A DNA stretch of 64,000 bases from Pseudonocardia sp. CNS-004 (lineage in GTDB: Bacteria > Actinomycetota > Actinomycetes > Mycobacteriales > Pseudonocardiaceae), in NCBI GenBank assembly GCA_001942185.1, contig MKJV01000064.1:86773-150772 (forward strand), written 5' to 3'. Under the pieces are notes generated by a model that did not search any database, was not told where the DNA came from, and saw only the letters and a list, made by a program, of their open reading frames with translations. The translations under genes were made by a program, and so were the position numbers. Positions 9,302-16,801 of the stretch are shown here, one piece after another (position 1 is the stretch's first letter; each line of letters starts with the position of its first letter).

Positions 9302-9540
9302 CTACGTGTCCGGGCCGTGCTCGCGCAGTTCGCGCAGCTGGCGGCGGATGTCCTCGAGGTCCCACTTGTAGTAGCCGGACGGTAGAACGAGGGTCGGCTC
9401 GAGCTGGCCGGTCTTCGCGTAGTGGGCCAACGTCCGGCGGGAGATTCCGAGCGCGCGGGCGCCTCGCCGGTGGAGAGCAGTGGCTCGGCGCGGTCGGGCA
9501 CCCAGTCACGGTAGGTGTCCTGCCTGCGCGAACCTACCAA
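9302..9540 (-). CDS. small MerR/BldC-like helix-turn-helix protein (apparent frameshift)
   Basis: About 79 aa. With one G restored near 9462 the product reads AEPLLSTGEAARALGISRRT followed by LAHYAKTGQLEPTLVLPSGY, a winged-helix HTH of the MerR/excisionase/BldC class. It ends in a charged helix, IRRQLRELREHG. Start choice is weak: TTG 9540 or an internal GTG about 13 codons later. It is divergent from a small Cys-rich gene across a region with an 11-bp direct repeat. It could be a transcriptional regulator or an excisionase remnant of an integrative element; no integrase is near. Confidence 0.65.
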
Positions 9541-9547
9541 TCTAGCC

Positions 9548-9576
9548 CAGCTTGCTCAATGCTCTCAGCTTGCTCA
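9548..9576. promoter_or_regulatory. direct-repeat operator candidate
   Basis: CAGCTTGCTCA occurs at 9548-9558 and again at 9566-9576, an exact 11-bp repeat with an 18-bp period. It is less GC-rich than its surroundings and sits between the divergent small regulator and the Cys-rich gene. BldC-type MerR proteins bind direct repeats, so this is a natural target for the adjacent regulator. Confidence 0.5.
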
Positions 9577-9621
9577 CTTCGCGCACCTTGGCTAGCCTGG
9601 GACCTGTCTCGCAAAGAAGGC

Positions 9622-9657
9622 GGCCCTCGGCCGGTGCGGGAACACCGGCCGAGGGCC
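9622..9657 (+). promoter_or_regulatory. leader hairpin before the Cys-rich gene
   Basis: A perfect 15-bp stem has arms 9622-9636 and 9643-9657 and a six-base loop CGGGAA. It ends 24 bases before the GTG at 9681 and just upstream of the ribosome site GGAG. It could be an attenuator, an mRNA-stability element, or a terminator of something upstream. Confidence 0.55.
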
Positions 9658-9680
9658 TCGATCCGACCTGGAGAAAGCAG

Positions 9681-9976
9681 GTGCGGACCAGTGCTGGACG
9701 TTATCGGACCGTCGGGGATCGCGGTGCAGTTGGCGCGCATGCCCGAGTCGTGGCTCGGCTGCTGGCCGATCACGTACCCGACGGGAAGGGTCGCTGCCGC
9801 GGGTGCGGCTTCCCCGGCACGGGCAGCCCGTACATCCCGTCGCCGTGCGCCTGTGGCTCGTTGCCGATGCGGCCCGCCGGCTCCCGGGCGGTACGGCGAT
9901 GAGCGCCCCGCAGCCGCTGGACGCTCGCGCACCCCTTCTCCTGGCGCGCATCCCGTCGACGGGTCGCGCGGGCTGA
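9681..9976 (+). CDS. small Cys-rich (zinc-ribbon-like) protein (apparent frameshift)
   Basis: About 98 aa. GTG 9681 has GGAG seven bases upstream. The centre reads ARLLADHVPDGKGRCRGCGF and then PGTGSPYIPSPCACGSL. The CxxC and CxC spacing suggests a bound metal. After one restored G near 9867 the frame continues DAARRLPGGTAMS to a TGA at 9974-9976. I recall similar small proteins of unknown function in Pseudonocardiaceae, often near mobile or regulatory genes. It is divergent from the small HTH gene. Function unknown. Confidence 0.55.
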
Positions 9977-10049
9977 GGCGGGTAGCGCGGGCTGCGAGAC
10001 CGGGCGTGCGAGCCGAGCCGGGTTGCGTCGGCGTCGGCCCCCGGGGGCG

Positions 10050-10790
10050 CTACTGGGGTCGGTACTGCACCACTCGCCCGTTGAGGGGCTGGGGCTCGCG
10101 CGCGTCGCCCTCGGGGAACAGCTTCCGGTATCCGTCGAGGCTCGCGGTCGCCACCTTCTGCCGGCGCTCCAGCACCAGCCACGTCACGGGCTCGCTGTAC
10201 GGGGACGTCGTCAACGAGCCCTCGTAGCGGAACGTCGAGAGCTCCCGGGGCAGCGCGGCGGCCAGGTTGCCGGACAGTTCGCGTTCGGGCCCGCACTCCT
10301 CGGGGAGGCCGCCGAGCACGGCGTCCTGCACGGTGCCGCCGCGCCCGCCCGGTGCCAGGAACAGCGCCACCACGAGCGTCTCGCCGTTCGGTCCGCGGTG
10401 CACGAAGTGCTGCTCGACGGGGAAGCGGTGCCCGTCGAGCCGGTGCTCGGCGGGGGTGTGGAAGTGGAACTGCGCCAGCTCGTAGCGGGTGTCCCCGATC
10501 CGGACGCCGGCCGAGCCCGCCGGCACCTCCGCCTCCACCACCTCTTCCCGGCCGCGGACGGAACATCCGGCAGGGTCGCTCTCGTCCTTGCGCACGTAGT
10601 GCACCCGCAGGTCGACGTCGCGCGGGTAGTCGACCTCGAGCGCGGGGAGGTCGGGCGAGCGGACAGCGTCGCACGAGCGGATGTGGATCGGGCTCTGATG
10701 CGGCGGCGCGGCGGCCGCCGTCGGGGTGATCAGCGCGGTGGCGGCGAGGGCGGGGACGCCGAGGAGGAGGCTTCGTCGTGAAAGATCCAT
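10050..10790 (-). CDS. alpha-type carbonic anhydrase, exported
   Basis: Interconverts CO2 and bicarbonate outside the membrane. The 246-aa protein starts MDLSRRSLLLGVPALAATAL, a Tat-like signal with SRR. Family landmarks are HQSPIHI near the mature N terminus, the Zn ligands in QFHFHTPAEH, and EQHFVHR with the third His. The length matches bacterial alpha enzymes. A short palindrome CATACTGTATG lies at 10802-10812 upstream. It is not obviously linked to its neighbours. Confidence 0.93.
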   Translation of the reverse strand: MDLSRRSLLLGVPALAATALITPTAAAAPPHQSPIHIRSCDAVRSPDLPALEVDYPRDVDLRVHYVRKDESDPAGCSVRGREEVVEAEVPAGSAGVRIGDTRYELAQFHFHTPAEHRLDGHRFPVEQHFVHRGPNGETLVVALFLAPGGRGGTVQDAVLGGLPEECGPERELSGNLAAALPRELSTFRYEGSLTTSPYSEPVTWLVLERRQKVATASLDGYRKLFPEGDAREPQPLNGRVVQYRPQ

Positions 10791-10801
10791 TTGCCCGTTT
10801 C

Positions 10802-10812
10802 CATACTGTATG
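10802..10812. promoter_or_regulatory. short palindrome upstream of carbonic anhydrase
   Basis: CATAC-T-GTATG is a perfect 5-bp dyad in an AT-rich patch 12-22 bases before the ATG. It could be part of the -10 region or a repressor site. Short palindromes arise by chance, so the call is tentative. Confidence 0.3.
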
Positions 10813-10869
10813 CATCACTCGGTCAGGTGACACTAGTACGGGTGAACAGGTCCGATCTCTGCCGGGTGA

Positions 10870-11806
10870 TCAGCGCCGCGTGACGGTCCCGGGCGGCACC
10901 CCGACCGTCCGCTTGAAAGCCCGGCTGAACGCCGCCTCTGACCGGTAGCCGAGCCGGCCCGCGACCTCGCCGACGGTGGCGCCGTCCTCGGCGAGCCAGG
11001 TGCGGGCCACCTGCATGCGCCAGTGCGTGACGTAGCGCATCGCAGGCTCGTCGACCAGCTCGGTGAACCGCGCGGCGAACGCCGAGCGCGACATCGCGAG
11101 CTCGCCCGCGAGCGAGGCGACCGTCCAGTCCCGTGCCGGGTCCCGGTGGATCAGTGAGATGGCCCGGCCGATCTGGCGGTCCCGCAGGGCGCCGAGCCAG
11201 CCGCGCTGGGCGGCCGGATCGTGCTCGATCCAGCCGCGCAAGGTCTGGATGACGAGGATGTCGGACAGTCGGGTGATGACCGCCTCGCCGCCGGGGCGCA
11301 GCGCCGCGGCCTCCGCGGCGATCAGCCGCAGCGTGCTCTGCATCCACTCGGCCTGCGGCCCGCCGCCCGGTTCGACGTGGATCACGTCGGCAGCAGCGGG
11401 ACGATGTGGTGCGCGGCCGGGTGGTCGAGCCGCACCACGCCGCAGACCAGCGTGGTTTCCGCGCCGCCGCCACCGTGGCGCAGGATCGCGTACCGGTTGT
11501 GGAACTCGTGCTCGAGGCCCATCACGTCCGGGGTGAGCGTGCCCGGCTCGCTGCGCAGTGCGTGCCCGCGCCCGTGCGGGACCAGCGCGAGGTCGCCGGC
11601 CTGCAACACACGCGGGTCGCGCCCGCGACGTCGAGGTGCAGCCTGCCGGCCGTGACGATGTGGAACCACATGCAGTCCGGCCAGTCCGGCATCGACATCC
11701 CCCACGGCGCCGTCAGCTCCGAGCGGCAGTAGAAGGTGCCCGTCACGCGCAGGAAGTGCAGCGCCTCCCCGAGCGGGTCGTCGGCGAGCATCGGGTCCGT
11801 CGTCAC
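10870..11806 (-). CDS. AraC-family transcriptional regulator (apparent frameshifts)
   Basis: About 312 aa after two restored bases (near 11612 and 11390). The N-terminal cupin-type sensing domain includes GTFYCRSELTAPWGMSMPDW and GDLALVPHGRGH. The C-terminal AraC HTH has WTVASLAGELAMSRSAFAAR and the second helix pair VGEVAGRLGYRSEAAFSRAF. This matches cupin_6-type AraC regulators. GTG 11806 gives VTTDPMLADDPLG; the ATG five codons later is an alternative. It is divergent from the NmrA-like oxidoreductase at 11939 and probably controls it. Confidence 0.85.
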
Positions 11807-11938
11807 GACGGCGAGTGTGCGCCGCGCGCCCGCCGTGCGTCCACCAGTTGTGGACGAACGAGCATGAAGTCCGGATCCGCTGGCATGGATGGTCCCGGAT
11901 CTGCCCGGCACTCTGGATGACGAGCAAAGGAGGACGAA

Positions 11939-12832
11939 ATGATCACAGTGCTGGGTGCCACCGGGACCGTCGGCCGCAAGATCGTGCATCGGCTGCTCGA
12001 GGCGGGTGAGTCCGTCCGCGCCGTCGGCCGCGATCGCGGGGTGCTGGCCGAACTGGCCGCCGCCGGAGCCGAGCCCCGAAGCGGCGACGCCGCCGACGTC
12101 GCGTTCCTGACGGAGGCGTTCCGCGGCGCGGACGCGGTGCACACGATGCTGCCCTACAGCCCGGCCGCGCCGGACTTCCGTGGGGACCAGGCGCGGCTGG
12201 GCGCGGCGATCGTGGCCGCGATCCGGCAGTCCGGCGTGCGCAAGGTGGTGGCGCTGAGCAGCGTCGGGGCCGAGCAGGAGGCCGGAACCGGCTTCATCGC
12301 GGCGAGCCTGCATCCCCAGGAGCGGCGGTTGCGGGCGCTCGAAGGCGTCGACGTGCTGTTCCTGCGGCCCACGCTGTTCTTCGAGAGCGTCGTCGCCGCC
12401 GTGGACGTCGACGACCCGACGGGCGTCAACGCCGACGTGGTCGCCCCGGACGTCCCGGTGGCGATGGTGTCGACGCACGACGTCGCGGAGGCCGCCGCCG
12501 AGGCCCTGCGGTCCCGCGACTGGAGCGGCGGGGAGATCCGTGAGCTGCTGGGCCCGCGCGACCTCACCTACGCCGAGGCCACCCGGATCTTCGGCCGGGC
12601 GATCGGTCGCCCCGACCTGCCGTACGTGCAGCTGTCCGGTGACGAGATGATCGCGGCGCTGGTGCAGGCGGGGTTCACGGCCGACACCGCTGCGCTGCAC
12701 GTCGAGATGGGTCACGCGATCTCGGCCGGCACGATCGGGCCGCTGGGGGGACGCACGTCGCGTTCCACCACGCGCACCAGGTTCGAGGACGCCGTCGCCG
12801 AGCTCGTCGGCAACCGCCAGGAGGTACCGTGA
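11939..12832 (+). CDS. NmrA/SDR-type NAD(P)-binding protein
   Basis: Atypical short-chain dehydrogenase of 297 aa. The Rossmann motif VLGATGTVGRKI (residues 4-15) and KVVALSSVGAEQEAGTG are visible. Members act as NAD(P)H-dependent reductases or redox sensors; the substrate is unknown. AGGAGG lies six bases before the ATG. The last codon overlaps the next gene's GTG (GTGA), so the two are translated together. Divergent from the AraC regulator. Confidence 0.85.
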   Translation: MITVLGATGTVGRKIVHRLLEAGESVRAVGRDRGVLAELAAAGAEPRSGDAADVAFLTEAFRGADAVHTMLPYSPAAPDFRGDQARLGAAIVAAIRQSGVRKVVALSSVGAEQEAGTGFIAASLHPQERRLRALEGVDVLFLRPTLFFESVVAAVDVDDPTGVNADVVAPDVPVAMVSTHDVAEAAAEALRSRDWSGGEIRELLGPRDLTYAEATRIFGRAIGRPDLPYVQLSGDEMIAALVQAGFTADTAALHVEMGHAISAGTIGPLGGRTSRSTTRTRFEDAVAELVGNRQEVP

Positions 12833-13308
12833 TCGCCACCGTTCTTCCTTTCGTCACGCTGCTCGGGGTCGTCGGCTCGGGCCTCATGGCCGGCGTGTTC
12901 TTCGCCTTCTCCACCGCGGTGATGCCGGGGTTGCGCAGGCTCCGACCATCCGCAGGTGCCGAGGCGATGCAGCACGTGAACGTCGTCATCCAGAACCCGC
13001 TGTTCCTCCTCGTCTTCATGGGCACGGGGCTGATCTGCCTGCTGGTCGCGATCGGGGCGCTGGTGAGCGGTGCCGCGGGCGCGGTCTGGCTGGTGATCGG
13101 CGCGCTGCTGTACGTCGTGGGCAGCGTCGGGCTGACCATGGGCGTGAACGTGCCGATGAACAACCGGCTCGACGCCGCCAACCCGATCACCGACACGGGC
13201 GCGGCGATCTGGGCCGACTACCTGACCCGCTGGACGGCGTGGAACCACGTCCGCGCCCTGGCCTGCACGGCCGCGACGGCCGCGCTGGCGGTCGGGCTCT
13301 GGGCGTAG
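12829..13308 (+). CDS. DUF1772 (anthrone oxygenase-like) membrane protein
   Basis: The 159-aa integral membrane protein has about four hydrophobic segments: LPFVTLLGVVGSGLMAGVFF, LFLLVFMGTGLICLLVAIGA, AVWLVIGALLYVVGSVGL and a C-terminal helix. Conserved DUF1772 features are FFAFSTAVMPGL, NVPMNNRLD and WTAWNHVRAL. Fungal relatives oxidise anthrones, but most bacterial members are uncharacterised. The start overlaps the NmrA-like stop by four bases, suggesting they work in one redox step under the AraC regulator. Confidence 0.85.
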   Translation: MIATVLPFVTLLGVVGSGLMAGVFFAFSTAVMPGLRRLRPSAGAEAMQHVNVVIQNPLFLLVFMGTGLICLLVAIGALVSGAAGAVWLVIGALLYVVGSVGLTMGVNVPMNNRLDAANPITDTGAAIWADYLTRWTAWNHVRALACTAATAALAVGLWA

Positions 13309-13464
13309 CGCCCACCGAAAAGGTGGTGCCGAATGGCGTCACGTGATCCAGAATCCCCCCGTGTTCACGTTCTTCCGACGTCGCTGACCCGCCGGCGGCC
13401 CCTGGGTTTCCCCGCCGCCGGTGATGCGGGACAGCACCTCGCCGTCCCGGGTCACGACGTGGGG

Positions 13465-14559
13465 ATGGTGGATCGATGCCACGCGCACTGCGCGTCGGCC
13501 CCACCGCTGCGCGTCCCGGTCGTGCCGCCGTCCGATGACGGTGCGCGCCTGGTGGCGCGGTGCGTGCGGGGGATCGAGGAGATCCTGGTCGACGAGCTCG
13601 GTGAGCTCGGCACGGTCGGGGCGGTGGGGCACCGCGAGGTGCACTTCACCGCGCGTCCCGGTCCGGGGGTGCTGGCGCTCGGCACGGCCGACGACGTGTT
13701 CGTCATCGCCGCCGAGGCCCGAGGCATCGGCCGGGCCCGGACCGGCGTGGAGCGGTTGCGGGCCGCGGTGGCCGCGGCGACCTGCACCGCGTCGTCCGGG
13801 AACGGGAGCGCTGCGGCGGCCCACCCGCGCCCGCACGCTCGACGTGTCGGCGTCGGTGCTGGGCGGGCGCGCGTTCAACCGGTACGACCTGGAGGACGCG
13901 GTCGGCCCGGTGCTCGCTCGCGGGCTCGGGGTGAGCTACCACTCGCGGCGGGCAGGCGCCCGGCCGCTGCGGGTGGGCTGACGTGGCGGGTCACCGTGGG
14001 CGACGACCGCGCGACGGTGGCGCTGCGCGTGCCCGCGCGTCCGCTGCACCGCAGGGCGTACAAGACGGCGTCGGTGCCGGGCACGCTGCACCCGCCGCTC
14101 GCGGCCGCGATGCTGCGGGTCGCGGGCGCCGGGCCGGGTGACGTGCTGCTCGATCCGTGCTGCGGGGCCGGGACGCTCCCGATCGAGGCGGCCGGCGCCG
14201 CGGCCCGCGTGATCGGGTCGGACGCCGACCCCGCTGCGGTGGATGCGGCGGCCGCGAACGGCTCGGGTGTCGCGGTGACCTGGTACGTGGCCGACGCCGG
14301 GGCCCTCCCGCTGGGGGACGGCACGGTCGACCGGGTCGTCGTCAACCCGCCGTGGGCGAGGCAGGTCGCCCCGCGCGGGCGGCTCGCCGCCGACCCGGAC
14401 CGGCTCTGGTGGGAGGTGCGCCGGGTGCTGGCACCGGGCGGGCGGATCGTCGCCCTGCTGCCGGACCCGCGCCCACCCGCCGGCCTCGTGGTGCGGCGGG
14501 CCCTGCCCGTCAGCCTGTTCGGCGCCCACCCGGTGATCACGGTGCTGACGCCGCGATAG
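13465..14559 (+). CDS. THUMP-type class I RNA methyltransferase (apparent frameshifts)
   Basis: About 365 aa. The N-terminal half (GIEEILVDELGELGTVGAVG, then LDVSASVLGGRAFNRYDLED) resembles the THUMP-containing half of tRNA guanine-N2 methylases such as TrmN/Trm14. The C-terminal half has the SAM site VLLDPCCGAGTLPIEAA and the catalytic NPPW (VVVNPPWARQ). Three single-base losses near 13780, 13830 and 13965 sum to zero, so the ends share a frame. The start is uncertain: ATG 13465 or GTG 13522. A tRNA target is inferred. A palindromic repeat follows the stop. Confidence 0.75.
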   Translation: MVDRCHAHCASAPPLRVPVVPPSDDGARLVARCVRGIEEILVDELGELGTVGAVGHREVHFTARPGPGVLALGTADDVFVIAAEARGIGRARTGVERLRAAVAAATCTASSGNGSAAAAHPRPHARRVGVGAGRARVQPVRPGGRGRPGARSRARGELPLAAGRRPAAAGGLTWRVTVGDDRATVALRVPARPLHRRAYKTASVPGTLHPPLAAAMLRVAGAGPGDVLLDPCCGAGTLPIEAAGAAARVIGSDADPAAVDAAAANGSGVAVTWYVADAGALPLGDGTVDRVVVNPPWARQVAPRGRLAADPDRLWWEVRRVLAPGGRIVALLPDPRPPAGLVVRRALPVSLFGAHPVITVLTPR

Positions 14560-14560
14560 C

Positions 14561-14669
14561 GCGACTCACCTGCATCCACACCCCGACTCGCGGGAGTGGG
14601 GCCCACCCCCTTTTCCGCGAGTCGGGGTCTGCGTGTGCGCGAGTCGCGTTCTCGATGCAGGTGAGTCGC
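14561..14669. repeat. palindromic intergenic element, copy 2 (nested inverted repeats)
   Basis: The outer arms GCGACTCACCTGCATC (14561-14576) and GATGCAGGTGAGTCGC (14654-14669) are a perfect 16-bp inverted repeat. Inside, CCCCGACTCGCGG (14581-14593) pairs perfectly with CCGCGAGTCGGGG (14615-14627). The inner motif is shared with the element at 81-169. The element starts right after the methylase stop (14559) and ends 28 bases before the next gene. Confidence 0.8.
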
Positions 14670-14696
14670 CGCCTGGGGACCACCGATACTGGGTGC

Positions 14697-15557
14697 GTGG
14701 CGGGGCGGCGGGGGAGCGGGCGGGACGGCGTGCACGCGCAGGTCTCGTCCGGCACCGCCGAGCTACGGCCCGACCGCGACCGCAGGCAGGGCTGGACGCT
14801 GCTGCTCGACGGCACCCCGCAGTCCCACGTGGATCTCGACGACCCGGCCCACCTGGAGTTCGACTACACCCGCAGGATCGGGCACGTGGTCGACCTGGCC
14901 GCCCCGCCCCGCAGACCTCTGCGGGCGCTGCACCTCGGCGGTGGGGCGTTCACGCTGGCCCGCTACGTGGCGGCCACCCGGCCGCGGTCGGGCCAGCAGG
15001 TCGTGGAGCGGGACGGGGCGCTCGTCGAGCTCGTGCGCCGGGAGCTGCCGCTCGACCGCACGTGGCGGCTGCGGGTGCGCACCGGCGACGCGCGCGACGT
15101 CGTCGGGCGGCTTCCGCGCGGCGGGTTCGACCTCGTCGTGCTCGACGTGTTCGCCGGTGCCCGCACTCCCGCGCACCTCGCCTCCCGCGAGTTCCTGGAC
15201 GCCGTCGCGGACGTCATGGCCCCGGCCGCCACGTACGCGGCGAACCTCACCGACGGCGGGACGCTCGCCTTCTCGCGGGCCCAGGTGGCCACGCTGCAGG
15301 CGGTGTTCCCGCACGCGTTCCTGGTGGCCGAGCCCGCGGTGCTGCGCGGGCGGCGGTTCGGGAACCTGCTGCTCGTCGGCGCCCGGGAGCCGCTGCCGGT
15401 GGACGCGATGGCGGCGCGGGTGGCGGGCGACCGGTCGTCGGCGCGCCTGCTGCACGGGGCCGAGCTCGACCGGTTCCGGGGTGATGCGCGGCCGGTCGCC
15501 GATGCGGGCGCCTCCGCGTCGCCGCCACCGCCGCAGGGGACGTTCGGGACCTGCTGA
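14697..15557 (+). CDS. spermidine-synthase-like SAM-fold protein
   Basis: The 286-aa protein resembles the C-terminal domain of fused spermidine synthases: GWTLLLDGTPQSHVDLDDP, then RALHLGGGAFTLARYVAATR (nucleotide-binding glycine loop), FDLVVLDVFAGARTPAHLAS and an aminopropyltransferase-like tail. Classical enzymes transfer aminopropyl groups to putrescine. Many actinobacterial members have lost clear substrate residues, so activity is uncertain. GTG 14697 is a weak start; GTG 14730 is possible. It ends six bases from the convergent PadR gene. Confidence 0.75.
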   Translation: MAGRRGSGRDGVHAQVSSGTAELRPDRDRRQGWTLLLDGTPQSHVDLDDPAHLEFDYTRRIGHVVDLAAPPRRPLRALHLGGGAFTLARYVAATRPRSGQQVVERDGALVELVRRELPLDRTWRLRVRTGDARDVVGRLPRGGFDLVVLDVFAGARTPAHLASREFLDAVADVMAPAATYAANLTDGGTLAFSRAQVATLQAVFPHAFLVAEPAVLRGRRFGNLLLVGAREPLPVDAMAARVAGDRSSARLLHGAELDRFRGDARPVADAGASASPPPPQGTFGTC

Positions 15558-15563
15558 CGTGGC

Positions 15564-16172
15564 CTACTCGCGAGCGTGATGGGCGTACCAGTGGTCGTCG
15601 CCGAGCATGCCGTCGTCGAAGCTCCGCAGCAGCGAACGCAGCCATCCCAGCTCGGCCTCGGCCATGGCGAGGCGGTAGTCGTCCTCGAGGAGGTACACGC
15701 GGCCGAGTCCGCGCCCGGTCAACGCCTCGGTGGACGCCGCGAGCTCCGCGCGGCGCCGTTCGACGTCGGCGCCGACGGCGTGTTCGCGTGAACGCAGTGC
15801 CGCCACGGCCTCGGCGGGCGGGAGCGCGGTGAGGTGGTCGAGGCCGGCTGCGAAGGCCGGGTACTCGGCGGACGGCACGCGCAGCAGGCTCGCCACCCAG
15901 TCGGCGAGGGCGGCCGAGCCGGCCTCGGTGATCGCGTAGGTGCGCCGTCGGGGCCGGTTACCCTGCCGGGTCGCCGGGCCGACCTGCTCGATGAGGCCCT
16001 TCCTCCTCAGCGAGTCGACGACGCTGTAGAGGGAGCCGAAGTTGAGCTTGACCGCGGTGTCCTTGCGTTGCTCCCGCATGGTCGAGCTCATCTCGTAGGG
16101 GTGCATCGGCCGTTGCGCGAGGCAGGCCAGCACAGCGAGGGCCAGCGGGTTCGAGGCTCCTCGGTCCGCCAC
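15564..16172 (-). CDS. PadR-family transcriptional regulator
   Basis: The 202-aa repressor has an N-terminal winged helix (PLALAVLACLAQRPMHPYEM, then LNFGSLYSVVDSLRRKGLIE) and a C-terminal dimerising helical domain ending WLRSLLRSFDDGML. PadR proteins usually respond to small molecules and control transporters or detoxification. It is divergent from the membrane protein at 16277 across an operator-like dyad at 16211-16230, and probably represses both. Confidence 0.9.
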   Translation of the reverse strand: MADRGASNPLALAVLACLAQRPMHPYEMSSTMREQRKDTAVKLNFGSLYSVVDSLRRKGLIEQVGPATRQGNRPRRRTYAITEAGSAALADWVASLLRVPSAEYPAFAAGLDHLTALPPAEAVAALRSREHAVGADVERRRAELAASTEALTGRGLGRVYLLEDDYRLAMAEAELGWLRSLLRSFDDGMLGDDHWYAHHARE

Positions 16173-16210
16173 GGCGCGCCTTCCCCCTGATGGATGTCCG
16201 GGTCCTCCCG

Positions 16211-16230
16211 GATATCCGAGCTCGAATATC
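16211..16230. promoter_or_regulatory. 20-bp dyad operator for PadR
   Basis: GATATCCGAGCTCGAATATC is palindromic except at positions 6 and 15. A related half-site, AATATCCGAG / TATATCGAG, continues to 16249 with about 14-bp spacing. The AT-rich sequence is unusual in this GC-rich DNA and lies midway between the divergent PadR and membrane-protein starts. Confidence 0.65.
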
Positions 16231-16276
16231 CGAGTCAGAGTATATCGAGAGGTCCCGTCGACCCGTCGGAGGAGAG

Positions 16277-16792
16277 ATGACGTTCCCGAGCACGAGGCCA
16301 GGACGCACCGTCTGGCTGCTGTTGCTGGTGGTCTTCGTCGGCGTCCAGTTCGGAGCCGGCCTGTACGAGAAGCTCGTCGTCGTCCCGCAGTGGGCCGACC
16401 TGCCCGGGGACCTGGTCGTCGGCGCGATCGAGGAATCGGGCATGAAGAGCGCGGGCCGGGTGTTCTGGCCCTTCGTGTCGCCCGTTGTCGGGGTACTGGC
16501 GATCGTCAACCTGGTACTGGCCTGGCGGGCGCGAACCCCGAACCGCCGGTGGTGGATCGCGGGGGCGGCGCTGATGTGCGCCTATGCGGTCTTCAGCTAC
16601 TCGTACTTCGTGCCCCAGATGCTGATGCTGCAGGCGGGCGGGGCGACCTGGCCCGCGGAACGGGTGGAGGACCTGGTCGACACCTGGACGAGCCTGAACT
16701 ACGTGCGGATGACGATCGGCGCCGCGGGCTGGTTCTGCTCCTTGCGGGCGTTGTGGCTGGCGGGCGCACCGGTGGCGTCTCCTGGCCGGTGA
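16277..16792 (+). CDS. DUF1772-like small membrane protein
   Basis: The 171-aa protein has four predicted membrane helices, the first being TVWLLLLVVFVGVQFGAGLY. The C-terminal TWTSLNYVRMTIGAAGWFCS resembles the end of DUF1772/anthrone-oxygenase-like proteins, as in the 12829 gene. GGAGGAGAG directly precedes the ATG. Probably regulated by the divergent PadR. Specific function unknown; family placement is moderate. Confidence 0.7.
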   Translation: MTFPSTRPGRTVWLLLLVVFVGVQFGAGLYEKLVVVPQWADLPGDLVVGAIEESGMKSAGRVFWPFVSPVVGVLAIVNLVLAWRARTPNRRWWIAGAALMCAYAVFSYSYFVPQMLMLQAGGATWPAERVEDLVDTWTSLNYVRMTIGAAGWFCSLRALWLAGAPVASPGR

Positions 16793-16801
16793 CCGGGGCT
16801 C

